From the NCBI RefSeq assembly GCF_001039355.2, contig NW_019775562.1:21754-85753 (forward strand): DNA of 64,000 bases. The letters run 5' to 3'. Origin of the DNA: Lingula anatina (lineage: Eukaryota > Brachiopoda > Lingulata > Lingulida > Lingulidae). The position numbers and the translations under genes were made by a program. How positions within the stretch are numbered: position 1 is the stretch's first letter; the number at the start of each line of letters is the position of its first letter. Positions 1 to 13,499 of the stretch are shown here, in pieces. The notes beneath the pieces were generated by a model. The model did not search any database. It had not been told where the DNA came from and saw only the letters and a list, made by a program, of their open reading frames with translations.

Positions 1-800
1 TGGGTATATGTTGTTTTTCAGAAGACAATAATAGGTAATTTGCCACTTTCTACACAAACAAACACAAGTCATCACATTTGATGTTTTATTTGAGATAAAA
101 TGATTTATTGGAATATTGAAATATTTGTTTTCGTAAATACTCACTTTTCTGATATGAATTGGCAATAAAAAAAACTTATATTAAACACAGTGATGTGAAA
201 AGCTTTTCTCAGAATTTTATAGTTGTAAATATATTGTCCGAAAATAGTTTTTATTACACACAGTCAATTGATAAGCTTCTGTCAGATTTTTATTGTTATT
301 AGGCATCATTTGTACAAATTTCACAAACATTAGACCACATTTGTCAAAATTATTAACATTTAACTATTTTATTCCATGAAATTTGCCCTTTTTCCAGGTA
401 AACCTTCTATATTGCAGCCTTGTGGCATCTTGGCTGGCAGACTCTTCCTGTCTCTTCATATCTAAGAAACAGTCATTGAAAAACAACATCAAGAGCAGTG
501 CTATGTCTCATCCATGTGTACAATACATAATATGTGGGAAGATTTAGGACATAGTCAAATGGTGTGGTAATGGCCCGATTCCAGAAACCCATTGTAAGGA
601 GGAATCTGCATCTAGTATTGGTAGTAAGGAGAACTCTTGAATGGGTATATGTTGTTTTTCAGAAGACAATAATAGGTAATTTGCCACTTTCTACACAAAC
701 AAACACAAGTCATCACATTTGATGTTTTATTTGAGATAAAATGATTTAATGGAATATTGAAATATTTGTTTTCGTAATTTCTCACTCTTCTGATATGAAT
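1..800. repeat. Direct repeat, about 158 bp at a 641-bp spacing
   Basis: The block starting at base 1 (TGGGTATATGTTGTTTTTCA) recurs nearly unchanged from base 642 through about 800. The second copy has diverged slightly at its 3' end. The repeated blocks are AT-rich and hold no plausible reading frame. The spacer contains part of the degenerate tandem array described next. Confidence 0.85.
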
Positions 801-1740
801 TGGCAATAACATACACTTAAGTTAGGCACAGTGACGTGATAAGCTTTTCACAGATTTTTATTATTTTTAAGTATCATTTATATAAATTTCACAAAAATTG
901 GACCAAATTTGTAGAATTTATTAATGTTTAACTATTTTAAGCCATGGAATTTGCTATTGTTTTCAATGTAATTTTCAGTTTTCTTCAAGATATTGTCTGA
1001 AAATCCCTTTCATTAGACTCAGGCAGACTTTACTCAAATTATTACCATATTTCACGAAAATTGGAGTAGATTTATCAAAATTATCACATTCAACTATTTT
1101 TATCCATGAAAATTGTCAGTCTTTTTAACGTAATTTTTAGTTTTCTCAAATATATTGTCTGAAAAATCACTTTCATTACACACAGTCTACTGATAATATT
1201 ATATCAGATTTTTATGTTTTTAAGCTTCATTTATTCAAATTTCACAAACACTGGAACAGATTTGTCAAAATTATTAATGTTTAACTGTTTTAAGCTTTTG
1301 AATTTTCAATGTGTTTTCAATGTAATTTTCAGTTTCCTTTAATGTATTGTCAGAAAAAATACTTTATATTACACACAGGCAGCTGATGAGCTTATTTCAG
1401 ATTATTTCATTTGTCAAGCTACAGTTGTAAGTTTCACAATCATCCAAGTCCAAGTAACATCGAAGTTCATTTCACAGAGTTATTAACGTCCAACTGTGTA
1501 AATCTGGGGATTTTGCATGTTAAAAAAAATACATTTTGATTAATCACAGATTTTTTTGTTTGTAAGCCTCATTTGTACAAATTTCACAAACATTGGAGTA
1601 GATTTGTCTAAAATATTAACGCCTTGCTTTTTTAAGCTATGGTTTTTCAAAGTAATTTAAAGTTTTTATCAAATTTATTGTCCAAAAATACAAATTCATT
1701 AGACACAGTCATTAGACACAGTCAACTGATAAAGTTATCC
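299..1740. repeat. Degenerate tandem array, period about 150-190 bp
   Basis: A core resembling ATTTGTACAAATTTCACAAA, followed by a (T)TTAACTATTTTA-like stretch and an ATTGTCTGAAAA-like stretch, recurs near 299, 868, 1046, 1222, 1412 and 1562. Copies are clearly diverged. It looks like an old AT-rich satellite or local amplification. No coding content is visible. Confidence 0.7.
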
Positions 1741-2890
1741 CAGTCTCTTTTAACTGTAAATTCTGCAGTGAATAGCAATATCATGTAGAACCTGGGTATT
1801 CAATAACACTGATATCCACAACACATGTATACAAACTGGTATTGAAGGGTACTGAATAAATGAAATTATCCCAGTTTTTCACCACTAATAAGTCACTTAT
1901 ACACTGACTGTTACGTTTTACATATTTACTCACATCAACCCATCAAGGTAATGCAATGTTTTAAGAGAACATTGACTATTTCTTCAACAGCTCAGTCTAA
2001 GTGGGAATGATAGTTGTGTCTTTAGTTTCACTAGAGTTACTGGCAAGGAAAGTACTTAACAGTGCACTCATCACATACAGCAGTTAGAGAGAGGGTACAC
2101 TTTTAATGGCAGCAGCCTCAAGCCTCAGCTGTTTGAAACTATATTTTCTTTATAAAATATGAACACAGTGCAGATGAATTTACATGGGAACATGTGTACA
2201 TGTACGAAATGTATTATTCTAATTTATATAAATACTGTTTCTTTGATTCATTGAAAATTACATTTAAAAGGGCTTAAGACGTAGTTTTTGTTATTATGTA
2301 CCTGTAATCTTTTAAGGAAATGTTCGATTTTTTCACATATATTTATTGATTTCAATTTTAACGTAGTTCTTGAAAATTTATTTTAGATGTTTTGATGACT
2401 TTTATGTCTTTCTTAGAATCATCGTTTATGTATCATAATTGTAGCTTTGCAAGATAAATATTTGAAAAATAATGGTCTTCATTATTTAACTGTATGTAAT
2501 GGATATATTACCAATATAAACACATTGCTTAATAAGAAAAGAATATTGTTTTTGTTACTATTTATTTTTATTTTATTTTATTTTATTTATTTTTTTTTTT
2601 TTGGGGGGGGGGCATTTCAGTTGGAATAAAAGAAATTCTAACCATTTTGTGTCTTTCAGCACTTTTTTGAAAATAACAAAGAAAGTACACATATAGTAAT
2701 AGTTTCCTAGTCCAGGTGACTTTGTGTACCCAAGAGTGCTGTAATTATACTGTTAATCAAACGGGTTTGCTTAAAGACAATCATCGAAAAATTCAAATAT
2801 AAAAACTGAAGTCACTTGATACAAGTATAACAGAACATTTCCCGTAACTTTTTATGTACAGACACAGATGTGTCTTATGCCCCTATTTCA
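1741..2890. other. AT-rich intergenic stretch, no gene seen
   Basis: No splice-flanked reading frame or recognisable protein is seen. The notable item is a T-run joined to a G-run at about 2588-2610. Confidence 0.5.
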
Positions 2891-2894
2891 CACA

Positions 2895-3269
2895 GACCAG
2901 GAATCGCCAGGAATTGACAAATTTCAGGATTTATGGTTGAATCGTAATCAGTTTGTGAAGTTCTTAACAGATTCGTATTTAATCGTAGTCAGTTCTTGCA
3001 ATTCTTGATCAATTGGGAATTTCATGGCCAAAATTTTGAGGTGTTCAAAATTTTGGCCACAAACTCCTGATTCCAAAAAATTGTAGTGAATTCTTGACAA
3101 TAATCTTGCAATTCCAGCCAAATCCCACGAATATTCATAACACTATCGTACCTATATTGTAACTGAATCGTAGAGTGTGTCGAATTAGGCCAGAAAATTT
3201 GCAAAATCTCACAAATCCTCATGAATTATGAAATTTGTCAATTCCTGGCATTTCTTGGGATTCGTGGTC
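2895..3269. mobile_element. Fold-back/MITE-like element with central perfect hairpin
   Basis: The left end (2895-2930, beginning GACCAGGAATCGCC) is the imperfect reverse complement of the right end (3227-3269, ending in CGTGGTC). Near the middle, 3025-3039 (TGGCCAAAATTTTGA) and 3045-3059 form a perfect 15-bp inverted repeat with a 5-base loop. There is no transposase frame, so this would be a non-autonomous element. A target duplication is not clear. The superfamily cannot be assigned. Confidence 0.6.
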
Positions 3270-3394
3270 TTTAAGAATATCAAATATATACATATCAATA
3301 GAACAATTTTAAATGTCAATTTACTCCATTCTGAGATTCTGAACATAGTGAATGATCGAATCTGATAAACTGAAATAAATATATATAGAGAGAG

Positions 3395-3417
3395 ATAGAG
3401 AGTGTGTGTGTGTGTGT
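3395..3417. repeat. (GA)n/(GT)n microsatellite
   Basis: A GA-rich run passes directly into a TG run. Its antisense translation gives a meaningless THTHTHT peptide. Confidence 0.8.
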
Positions 3418-4175
3418 GAAATTTTAATTTTTCACATTTTGGCATTTTTAAGGTGACTTCAATCCTCCATAGGCTTGAAGACTTTTGCTATCACATTTTC
3501 TGAATATCCATGATACTTATGTTTTATTATTAAAAACTGATGGTCATTATGCTGTTAAGCATCATGTAATATTGCATCAAAAGTAAAGAAAACCCTATTT
3601 TGGACACTGCCGCCATAATGAACATTAAGGAAAAAAACATTTCATTTATGATTTTCAAATTCGCACAGCAGAAACACAGGACTAAAATGCAGCCGGAGTT
3701 GGAAAAGCAGTCTAATTTTTTCTGGAAGTTAATCATTTTTGTGAAGTTTTAATTTTTCACAAATTGGCATTTTCATGAAGCTCAGAGGTAATCAAATTTT
3801 CTAAATGTCCATGTTATTTGTAGTAGATAATTAAAAATTGGTGGCAATTTAATTGTTAATCATCATGTAATGCTGCTTGGTGCACTGCCACCACAAACGT
3901 TATGAAAAGAAAATTGTGTTACTTATAATATTTAAACTTACAAAAATGATTCTTAGGATTGACATACAGCTCAAATTAAAAAGCCAGCTCTGTTGGATTA
4001 TACTCTTTTGAAACTAATGCAATTTTTTGTGAAACTTTTATTTTTCTCTTGGGCCTGAAGCCTTATGCTTGTTACGCATTTTACTTACATTGGTATTACC
4101 TGTTGTGCATAATTAAAATTTTATGTTGACTTTACAGTTAAGCATAATGTAATATTGCATCACAATTGCCAGTTG
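3416..4175. repeat. Three degenerate tandem copies, period about 290-320 bp
   Basis: Each copy begins with a GTGAAnTTTTAATTTTTCACA-like block (near 3416, 3739 and 4029) and later contains an ATGTAATATTGCATCA-like block (near 3566, 3865 and 4149). The copies are strongly diverged, suggesting an old local triplication. Confidence 0.6.
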
Positions 4176-4546
4176 CCTATTTTGTGCATTATTTTCTGCT
4201 TTTTGTCTGTACATTTGACAGCTTTGCTGCCTTGTTTTGTAATGTACCCCACGTCAAATTTCTGATTCCATACAAGAGCATAATACAACGGCGCCAACAC
4301 TTCTATCATTTCGGATGGGAGATGCTTTAGAGAGTGACAAAGATAGTAATTATTCTGTTTACTGAGACTGAAATAGATTCTGAGACTGAGGGCAATCAGG
4401 AAACCTAGGAGTTAAACTGGTTGACCAAAATCTGCTCTGCTAGTGATTGCCGATTATATTACCCTTATGTCACACTCAGAAGGACAGTTGCAAGGCATGT
4501 TAGACTTTCGTCTGTGGTGCAAACGGCAGGGTGTGCTTATCAACAT

Positions 4547-4775
4547 TCAATGGCGGATTTATAGGGGGTCTGGGGGTTCTGACCCCCCCCCCGTCGATTT
4601 CTGGTCCTCTCTTGAAATTAGATTTTTGACTAGTTGAATCATAGTTTAAACCGTACCAAATGGCACAGTTTGCCCTCTAAAGTAAAAAATTTCGGGGCCC
4701 TCTTCGGATCACGAACCCCACTCCCAAGTTTGGGGGGGGGGGGGAGGGTCGGCACCACATTTCGCTTCACTACAC
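4547..4775 (+). mobile_element. Possible repeat/MITE fragment starting CAATGGCGGATTTATAGGGGG
   Basis: The left end (around 4548-4567) resembles the TGGCGGAT...GGGGG start of short non-autonomous elements found in many invertebrate genomes. The body has opposing G and C runs (4563-4591, 4731-4744). I do not see a matching inverted terminus on the right, so the element type is inference only. Confidence 0.3.
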
Positions 4776-7700
4776 TGGCAATTTAGCATTACACGCCGAA
4801 CCATTAACAAAAAGCAGTGGATTTGCGCTTGGAATATTTAATAAAATCAAGGATTCACTCTTATAAAACACTAGTACTTGGATTATCAGCCTAAGAAAAA
4901 GCGCTTTTTTATACTTTACGTCCGGACTACTGATGTATGCTTCGGGAGTCTGTGGATCCTCATCAGTGAAAGCACTCAAAATAAAGCGATTTGTTACTGA
5001 CGAGTCCACAGACCCGGACAGCTACCAAGTCAGCACTGTAGATGGTTGAACACGGTACAAAACTGGAGCAGAGTGTTGTCCATTGAACAACCACGTATCA
5101 CGAAACATGTGCTTGAGACAGACTTACAGCGATGCGTTAAAAATTGGTGCGAGCTTTCGAAAAAAGAAAATGCGATGATTATTATTTATTTAATTGATAG
5201 TTCATCTTTTATTATTATTGTCATTGTTATTTTCTATTTTATTATAAGGTGTTGTCCTTGAGAAACATGCTATCTTATTAACAAATTGTTCCATAACAGG
5301 TCCGGGGGTATACCCGTATCACCATAATAAAACAGTATTCTCCTCTATTCTAGTTGTGCTTACTGTGTTTATGCAGTAATTTGAACAACGAATAAAATAA
5401 ACCAGTTGGCATTAAAAAATCGTTATATTTACATGTACAAACTTTTCGGCTCCACAAATCTATAGTAAACAATTTATAGTCGTTGAGCAATATACGTCAC
5501 TCTGAATGTTCAAACTGCGTTGTGCTGGTAATGATAATGATAATAACCTCATTCATTTGGAAATAAGATCTGACCTAGGGATTCGCCGCGAGATGTAACT
5601 TTGTAGATTGGATAAAAGTCGCATCGACTTATTTTTATTGGTTTCATTCATTCTACTGGTGAAATATGACAGCTGACACTAGTAACTTGATATCATGCAT
5701 GATGGCTGATAAAATCTGATTTTTTTTGCCATTTTACAGACCCGAATTACCTTCTCGGGATCGGAATCCATAATAGTGCCCTATCACATGACAAAGACCA
5801 AGGCCTAAATCGAGGCCTCTGTACGGAGGGTGGACAACTGTATATTATTACGTAAACCAAGTGGGCACTTTGCTGAGAGGTATTCAGATAGGACCAAGGT
5901 CAGTTGGAAAAGAAGGAAGTCTCACTGCTACAATTTCCACATGTAGGCCGAAATTCTGGCACTGAAACTGCAGCAGTCTGTTGTAAGTACCGTAGAGATA
6001 ATATAAGATTACACCTCTGATTATGTGTGGATGACATTTTCCCAAAACGGTACATTTTCCATTGAAGTCGTATTGACCATGGGGACATGTAAATGACGTG
6101 AACGCCATTTCTCCTAAAAGTCCAGAAAGGGCTTAAAGTAAAAGAGCTTATTTTCTGTTATTATTTTCCAGAGGGAACTCATTTGCCAATAAAGAAGCAA
6201 GAAGATTATTCCAGTTGTCCAGAGACATGTTATTCCATCTTAAACAAAGCAAGACGACAAGGCAGGTGACTGTATACGCAGCTCTTTATTGGGTGCCCTT
6301 TGATTCCTATCCATAGCATTTTGTTTTTTAAAGAATCAAGTGTCTCCTGTTTTTAGAGTAAACTAAAATAGTACTAATATCACTGTAAATTAAGTTCGTG
6401 GTTGCATAGAATGTGTTGGTTTAATATATTTATTTATATAATTGATTTATATATCGTCATGCATTCCGAAATGAATTGCTGCAATGGTTATATTCTACTC
6501 TATAGAATCCTTATATACTGTCTCGTGAATTTTGTTTAATTTATTTTCATTTAATTCCAGTGACTCTTAACTACCGTTTATAAAAATGGATTGGCCCCCA
6601 ACAAAGATATTCACTTCGTGTTCGACAGCGCCCGTACCCATGTCAAGATTGTCTCGCTTGCCGAAGTTTGTCTTATAGTTAATATGCAGGGTTGACATTT
6701 GATTTGGTTTGAAATGTAATGTTTGCTTTGGGTTGCTATAGGCCTAATCTGCATCAAATTGTGCAACAAATGAAGTGCAGTGTGTAACGAGTGTTTTTTT
6801 TCATGAAACTTCTGATAAAAATGGACTAAATACAAGCGTCAACCCTGCATATCGCGTTACTACCTGTAAGTTGTACTACGGTACTCTATCCACACTTGAT
6901 GTTTTTATTGTAATTTATTTATAAATTTTGTTTATACTCTCCAGTTCTCAAGCCCGAAACAGACAATTTGAATGCTCCTTAAACAGAAATAATGTCGTTG
7001 AAAACATTTCCTTGCTGAAGATATGTATAAAAACGAAAAAAACATAAAACTTGTTTTAGAATTATCACTACGTGCTGTCCAGGTAGAGCACTGTGCTGGT
7101 ACACTGTACAACCGGTTTTTATATGCTTGACTGTAAAATATGTGTGGGCAAATATGTGATAAGATACTTTATTGTGCACTCGAAAATGTTTATTCGCATT
7201 AAATTGATACAAATGTTAATTTAATGAAGTTAACTTTTGAAAAGGAAAAAAATGTCGCAACAACGTATAATGCATACAGGAATCTTTTATTGTGGGTTTA
7301 TTTGAAGAACTGAACGAAAGGTTAATCTGCAGTAAACTGTGAATGTTGTAATCCAAATAATGACTGTTGAGAAAAAAACAGCAATAGGAAATTGTAAAAT
7401 GTGTTCAGGTTATTGCAGAATTGCCCACATGTATTGAAGCCGGTTTTTCTAAAATTGTGAACATGCAGTTATGACGCACGGTCAGATTAAACTTCCTTTG
7501 GTTCCCGGTGTTTTGATATACATGTACTAGTAGTGCGTCTGATCAGTGATAGACCCATAGTTTTATTGCTGAGATGGGGTTATGTTTGTTTTCAGAAATT
7601 CAGACCATGGGCTGGGTAGCTTTTTTTGAAATTAATATGTTTTTGTTTTTACGACCTTTCGCCTACATCACAAATCGGAAATGTTTAATGTTCACAAAGA

Positions 7701-9394
7701 AAAAAGTGAATTGTAGAAAAATGTTTCCTTTTGGCATCTTTTGTCAATTAAAATTTACATGTAGGACTGGCATTTATCGCATCCTTGTACAACTTGAATT
7801 TTTGAAATATTCTTATCAAATTCGCATCGAGAACTACAGTTGTCGCGAAGATGTTTTTTTAAAAGGGGGGTGGGGGTAATGAACATTTTAAAAGAATGGG
7901 CTTAACTTTTGTAGACCGTAGCCTATATATTTCTATAAAAACACGAAATCAAATCTGTATGGAATAACACGAAAAAGATTTTTTTTTTTTTTGTAAAATG
8001 AACATAAATATCTAATTTTATATTTGGTACACTGTGGCTTAGAATTTCTTTTAATTTAGTCAATTAATTGTCAGCTGACTGAATTATCGCCTAAAAATCC
8101 TTTTTGTCTGCGTAATCAAAAATGAGAAACGAAAACTATCAGAAAAATGACACTTTCATCGGTAAGACGAAAGATTTTACCAAAAATTTGCAGGTGGGTG
8201 ATTTTTTTAATGTTGAACTTGTACCTGATACTTTCTAAATTCTATTTTTTCGGTTGGAATCAAGGGGTGATTGAGAAGAAAATGGAAGATTAGATGCCAG
8301 TCCTGCACGTGCTGTTGGGTTATTGTTGTTGAATGTTTCTTGATCACTGAACACCGGAGACCGTTGAATTAATAAGCATTTTCTGAGTAAATGTGCTTAG
8401 TTATTTTAAGGAACTTTTTCAATTTTCTTTACATCTGATTATTAAAAATGGCTATGACTGGGATAGGGTTGTAAACTGACCATGTCTTCATGCTGTTCTT
8501 GGTTCGCACAACGCGTATATTTAAGCGTTCACTCAAAATTCGATTTTAATATTTACAGATAAGAAAAGATGACGCAAAATATGACGTACATATTTATTTA
8601 TCTATGAGAAAAGCGCTCATCAAATTTACATAACTGAATAGTGTTTGACTGCTGTTTGGTGTTGTTTGTGATCATCAGCATGGCGACATAGAGTTAGTTG
8701 TGGCGTGCGGGGGAAACGCTTACATGAGATTATATGCATTTTGAATTTTCGAAATCGTGACCACCTTTGGATTTGGATAAAAATGTCCCTCGGTGAAATT
8801 TTGGACCAGACATAATACAAATATACCAATGTCAACTTTGAACGATAGTTGTAAAATATATCTCATCAAATCTTCAACTTTCTTTTTTAACTCTGGGCAA
8901 AAACCTGAGAATATCATGTCGTCTTTAGTGTTCTAGAACACTTTAAAACCAAAGCAATTGATATTGTGCGATGATTTTCAAAATGCATAAACCCTCCCAC
9001 ACATTGATCTATGGATAATTCTATATAAGCCTGATTTATATATCGATATGCCAAGTAGTTGTGAAAATAGCTTTTTATCTAGAGCCAAAACATAGTGTTC
9101 GGTTTTTGCATACATCTTTATGGTGCAATTGCTCGTTTTTGTTGTAATAAACGTACATAAGTTGAAATAGATGTAGTTTAAAAAAGTGCGCTCATTTATT
9201 CCCGATTTTCTTTTCTTCAGCTCGTCTCGAACCTTTGGTTATCAGCTTGTTGGTCAGCCGTCTTATTCGGCTTCTTGGCCTTACGCTTTACCTATTCAGC
9301 TACCGTCTCAGCTTGCTTTACCCCTTTTGCATGATCCTTTTGTAGTAGTTTAATGTTTATTTTAGGTTTATTTTTGCAAAAGGTAATTTGCTGG
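4776..9394. other. Intergenic stretch, no supported gene
   Basis: Open frames here are short, AT-rich and lack splice context. A minus-strand 74-codon frame at 5884-6108 begins MAF and has several cysteines, but nothing recognisable extends it and no homologous family came to mind. No RNA gene was found. Confidence 0.45.
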
Positions 9395-9602
9395 GACCTA
9401 GTAGCGCCAGGAATCGAACTGGGGACCTTCTGTCTCTGAGACAAGCGCGTTACCTACTTCTCTAAGTGTTCCCACCCACCCTCCCCGGGTAGACTTTCTT
9501 CTTATAGTAACTAAAGGAAAATTGTAATCGACCCCATTTGTAATTCCAAAGTGCCCGAGCCAGGAATTGAACCCCAACCCCAGGCTACCACTGAGCCATG
9601 TA
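9395..9602 (-). mobile_element. tRNA-like dimer, probable SINE head
   Basis: Read on the minus strand, 9585-9598 gives TGGCTCAGTGGTAG, a good RNA polymerase III A box. The segment 9563-9573 gives GGTTCAATTCC, a B box. About 100 bases further, 9446-9465 and 9410-9420 (AGTTCGATTCC) form a second A/B-box pair. The first unit has lost most of the anticodon arm. The second has an intact-looking T arm. Neither folds as a convincing functional tRNA, so two tRNA-derived units in tandem, as in dimeric SINEs, is the best reading. Confidence 0.55.
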
Positions 9603-12600
9603 ACCGTCAGTAAAAACACTAAGATATTTTGTATGTTCAATAAGTTTTTTTTATTAAGAGCAAAACAAACTGATATTATGTATTCATTTATTCATTAAAC
9701 ATATATCTGTAAAACATTATTGTCTTAAGTCTTTTTATTACTACAAGTTGAAAAAGGTTCGAGTATGTAAAACAAAATTATTGATATCTGTATCTGCATT
9801 ACGGTTCATTCAAATGTGGAACAAATATCACATTCTTGTTTGTTCTACTTGTCAAATAAACTATCTACGAAATAACTGGTGTTATGTTTGATCTTAATAA
9901 CTCAAAGCAAAATATTTATGTTTTCGTATAAAAACAATGGAGCCTCCTCCTCCTTTCTATATTTAACATTGTGGCAGCTATTGACAAAATCGAATAAATG
10001 CTAAATAACATATTATAATAGGGGATATGGAATTGAAAAAAATATCCTTGTAAAATTATTATCAAAAATCACCAACATATACATGTAGTAACACAAAATC
10101 CGAGGCACAGATCTCAATAACTCTTGTTTTTCTAACGTTCATTTTAATTTAAAAATTCTTGTAGCAAATGTTCTGCAGCCTTCTAAACAAAATTGTTCTA
10201 AAGTAGGAGAAAATATCCATCATTTCTGCATCCTTTGAACGATGGAATAAACGATGCTGGTAAGAGAGAGAATTGCCGAAAACAGTCAAATTTGGAAAAT
10301 ATTACACCCACAATCACATGAATGGTTCTCTGGCTTTACCCAGAAATAATTGCTAAAAGAAGAAAGACGTTTATTCTCCATCTTATGCATCGTATTCACC
10401 AAATCAGTTTTTCAAGAAGGGAATTTTTCCAAATCCCCCATAAATGGAAAATACAATTTGTAAATTATATACGCTGCTAGTAAAACAAAATAATCTATCT
10501 TGCTACGTAAAATGACATCTATTGCTTAACAAGACAGCGAGCGTTCAAGTATCAGGAGACGATATGCCTCCTATCTGTCCATAACAAGAAAAACACACAG
10601 TGAACGTCAGTCCTTTACATATCAAAAATCAATATTCCATTTCAAGTTCATCTTCATAATGGAGAACGAGACAGAAGAGTTTGCTGGCGTCAGTAAAAAC
10701 GGAAATTGAGAATTCAACACCGGGATTGTAGAATTTTTTTAATGGTTTATGTGTCCCTTGGTGTTTCAGGAGAAATTTCTGAATTATGTGTATTTTTAAC
10801 CAGAAAGAAGATATTTGCTGCCTTGTTGAAGAAAACTACAAATAGTACTATTTCACAAATGCCACGGCGACAAACATAAAGCTAGGATAATACAGAACAT
10901 ACATGTATTTCAAGGCATAGGGGTGGATTATCGAAACTAAGCAGGTTTTGTAACTGACCATACATTCTCAAATATAATTACGTTTCAAATATGCTACATT
11001 TTAATGGCAAAAGACCTCAAATTAGTGATGTTATATTGATAAAAATATCTTTAGACAGAGCCTTTTCAAATCCGTTCCAAACAGCATTTTGGACCATCAG
11101 CTCTCCCCCTATGCCTTGAAGGGTTCATCTTCTAATCTGTCACGCAGAAATAATACAGCTTCAATTTAACTCGTGAACACATTTTAATGAAATGAAATAC
11201 CAGAACTTAATTGGTTTAATATTGCCAATATTCGAAAAAGAAGTATACTATACCCAACGAAATTATTTTCTTTACTTCGGAAATGAACGTTTGTTACATG
11301 TACTATACCTATATAATATTCTGTAATTCCACTATCAACCATTCAGTCCCACTAAATATCAACATACAAATAGCTACAATATCAACAGGACATCTCACAG
11401 CATTTTCTCTCCTTGAACATTTCTCTCGGTAAACTTTGACTGCCACTACTATTTCTACCAACGAAGTTCAAAATACTGAACATGAAGTGCAACTACATTT
11501 TCACATATTTATAAGACATCATGAGAAGAACTGAAGGAGGAAACGAAATGGTGCGTTGAGAAAATGTTGGAAATGACCAAAACCACTCTTAAGCAAACAA
11601 AATATTTCTTTCAAAAATGAATGAAAACTGACTCATCACCAAATACCTAACATTGATTTCTTAAAACATTATACTGATTCGGCTGAATTTTCGATATTCG
11701 TATACTTAATATCTGGCTGGGCTGCCTTCGCTCCACTTCCTGATCACTCAGCACTGAGGAAGTGACATCTACTAGGCTGTATATCCCATTACATTCATGG
11801 TAGGGGGAGGTGGCAGGGTGAAGTGGCCGCCTTTCCTATTCAATTTTCACAAACGTTTTACAAATAAAACTCCATTTGTAATTTACAACTTTAAAAATAA
11901 TGAGGACGAATTTGTGATCGGTATATTTCAAGATATGCCAGAATTAAATTGACCCCTGATCCTTATCCATCCCAAATTGAACGGACATAATGTAAGTCAC
12001 TATCTTAATATGACTCAATATGGCACACTGAGCAGTTTTTGTAATGTTTGACAAACTAGACCAGGCCCGTAGCCAGAGGGTCTCAGGGGGTGGTGTTTAA
12101 TGATTATGTAGGCCACTGGCTATATATATGACGCAATACGGCACACTGATTTTAATATCTGAGCAGTTTTAATTATGTTTGACCAACTAGACCGTAAGAT
12201 AGCGCCATCTGGAGGAAAACAAATACCGCATCGGGAACTCGCCACCTGGTTCTAGATTTATAATATAAGGGACATGAAATGGCAAGGAAATAATTCTGAA
12301 TATATAATGCTTAATTTTCTGTCTGCACAATGAAAAAATAACTTGTATGTAGATAGTTTGGATTAGTCATACCGGTATTATATTATTGGTTAATAGCATA
12401 CTAATTTATAATTACATTTCTATTGTCATTTTTCATCTACCCAGATAGATGCAAACGTTACAATGAATAAAGTTCTATACTCTCATGACTACAATTACCC
12501 CACCCCTCCACTATTTTCAACCCCGTCAGCGTGCTCTGGCTAAGGGGCTGTGACCACAATAAACATATTATGAAAAGATGATAATGAACGCAAATCAATG

Positions 12601-12979
12601 CAACAACTTACCAAAACAATGTCTAATTAGCATGAATATTCGAAATAATTTTTAACGAAATTTCATAATATTTATTTTTGATAAACCGTCGGAAGAAGTT
12701 AAGTTTCAACAGGGTTCAAGCTACAGTTTTTGATCTTTTTGTAAGTGCCTGTCTCAACATGATTGTGACGGAGTCCATGAATTTCATCATATTGTGTTTG
12801 TGAAGACAGCGAGAATTGATAGAGGGCGCTGATTTGTTAACAATGACTAACTTAGCTGCGTGAACAGGGTTAGTTAATACAGACAAACCGCGTTAAGACC
12901 AATGTTATGTTAAGACAAAATTCAGCAACATAATAAGCCTGTTAAACTGATCGTACCATACAGTGCTGTATTAAAAAAA
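9603..12979. other. Intergenic stretch with one local duplication, no gene seen
   Basis: AT-rich sequence without a recognisable coding exon. A segment containing GGCACACTGAGCAGTTTT and a GTTTGACAAACTAGACC-like block at about 12010-12066 is repeated in diverged form at about 12126-12195. Confidence 0.5.
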
Positions 12980-13499
12980 CAACGAAGGAATGATGGCAAA
13001 AAAAAAATGATGGGTTTAGTTTGTACCTTCTCCGTGAATCAGAACACTCTCAAACAGCCCTGCTTGCATCGCCGACGATAATTCTTTTTTTTTTGCTAGT
13101 TAGTCCTGACCTGACGTGTACGGTACATGTACCAGCTAACGTGAACTCCTCCACTTCACGAAGAAGCCCTAACCCTAGCTGATTAAAAAAATCAGATAAT
13201 CGGTATACTAGTGAAGAAAACTAGTTAGCCTCTACTAGGGCCACAGATAAATTTTCACTAGATAATCACACATATATCCTTAGATACAGGGTAAATAGAC
13301 GATCATATCGCTATCTGTGATGAGTACACATATTTCCCTCGGGCCTGGTAGAGGGTAAAAACTAGTAACGGAAACAAGAAAGGAGAACCGCAAAATCGTA
13401 CCGTGCAGGTAGAATTTTTGGTCTCCGTAGTGTTCTGATTCACGGAAAAGTTGCAGACTAAACCCATTATTTTTTTGCCATCATTCCTTTGCCGCGTTG
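12980..13499. mobile_element. Inverted-repeat element, about 520 bp
   Basis: The left arm (12980-13048) and right arm (13429-13499) are near-perfect reverse complements over about 70 bp. Both read CAACG..., then GGAATGATGGCAAAAAA, then GTGAATCAGAACACT. The 380-bp interior has no transposase-like frame. This is a candidate non-autonomous DNA transposon or fold-back element. Target duplications are not evident. Confidence 0.65.

Noticed and set aside
5884-6108. Cysteine-containing 74-codon minus frame
   Set aside because: Interesting composition but no acceptor/donor partner exons and no family match.
9395-9475. Functional tRNA gene
   Set aside because: Acceptor and anticodon stems do not pair convincingly; a tRNA-derived repeat is more likely.
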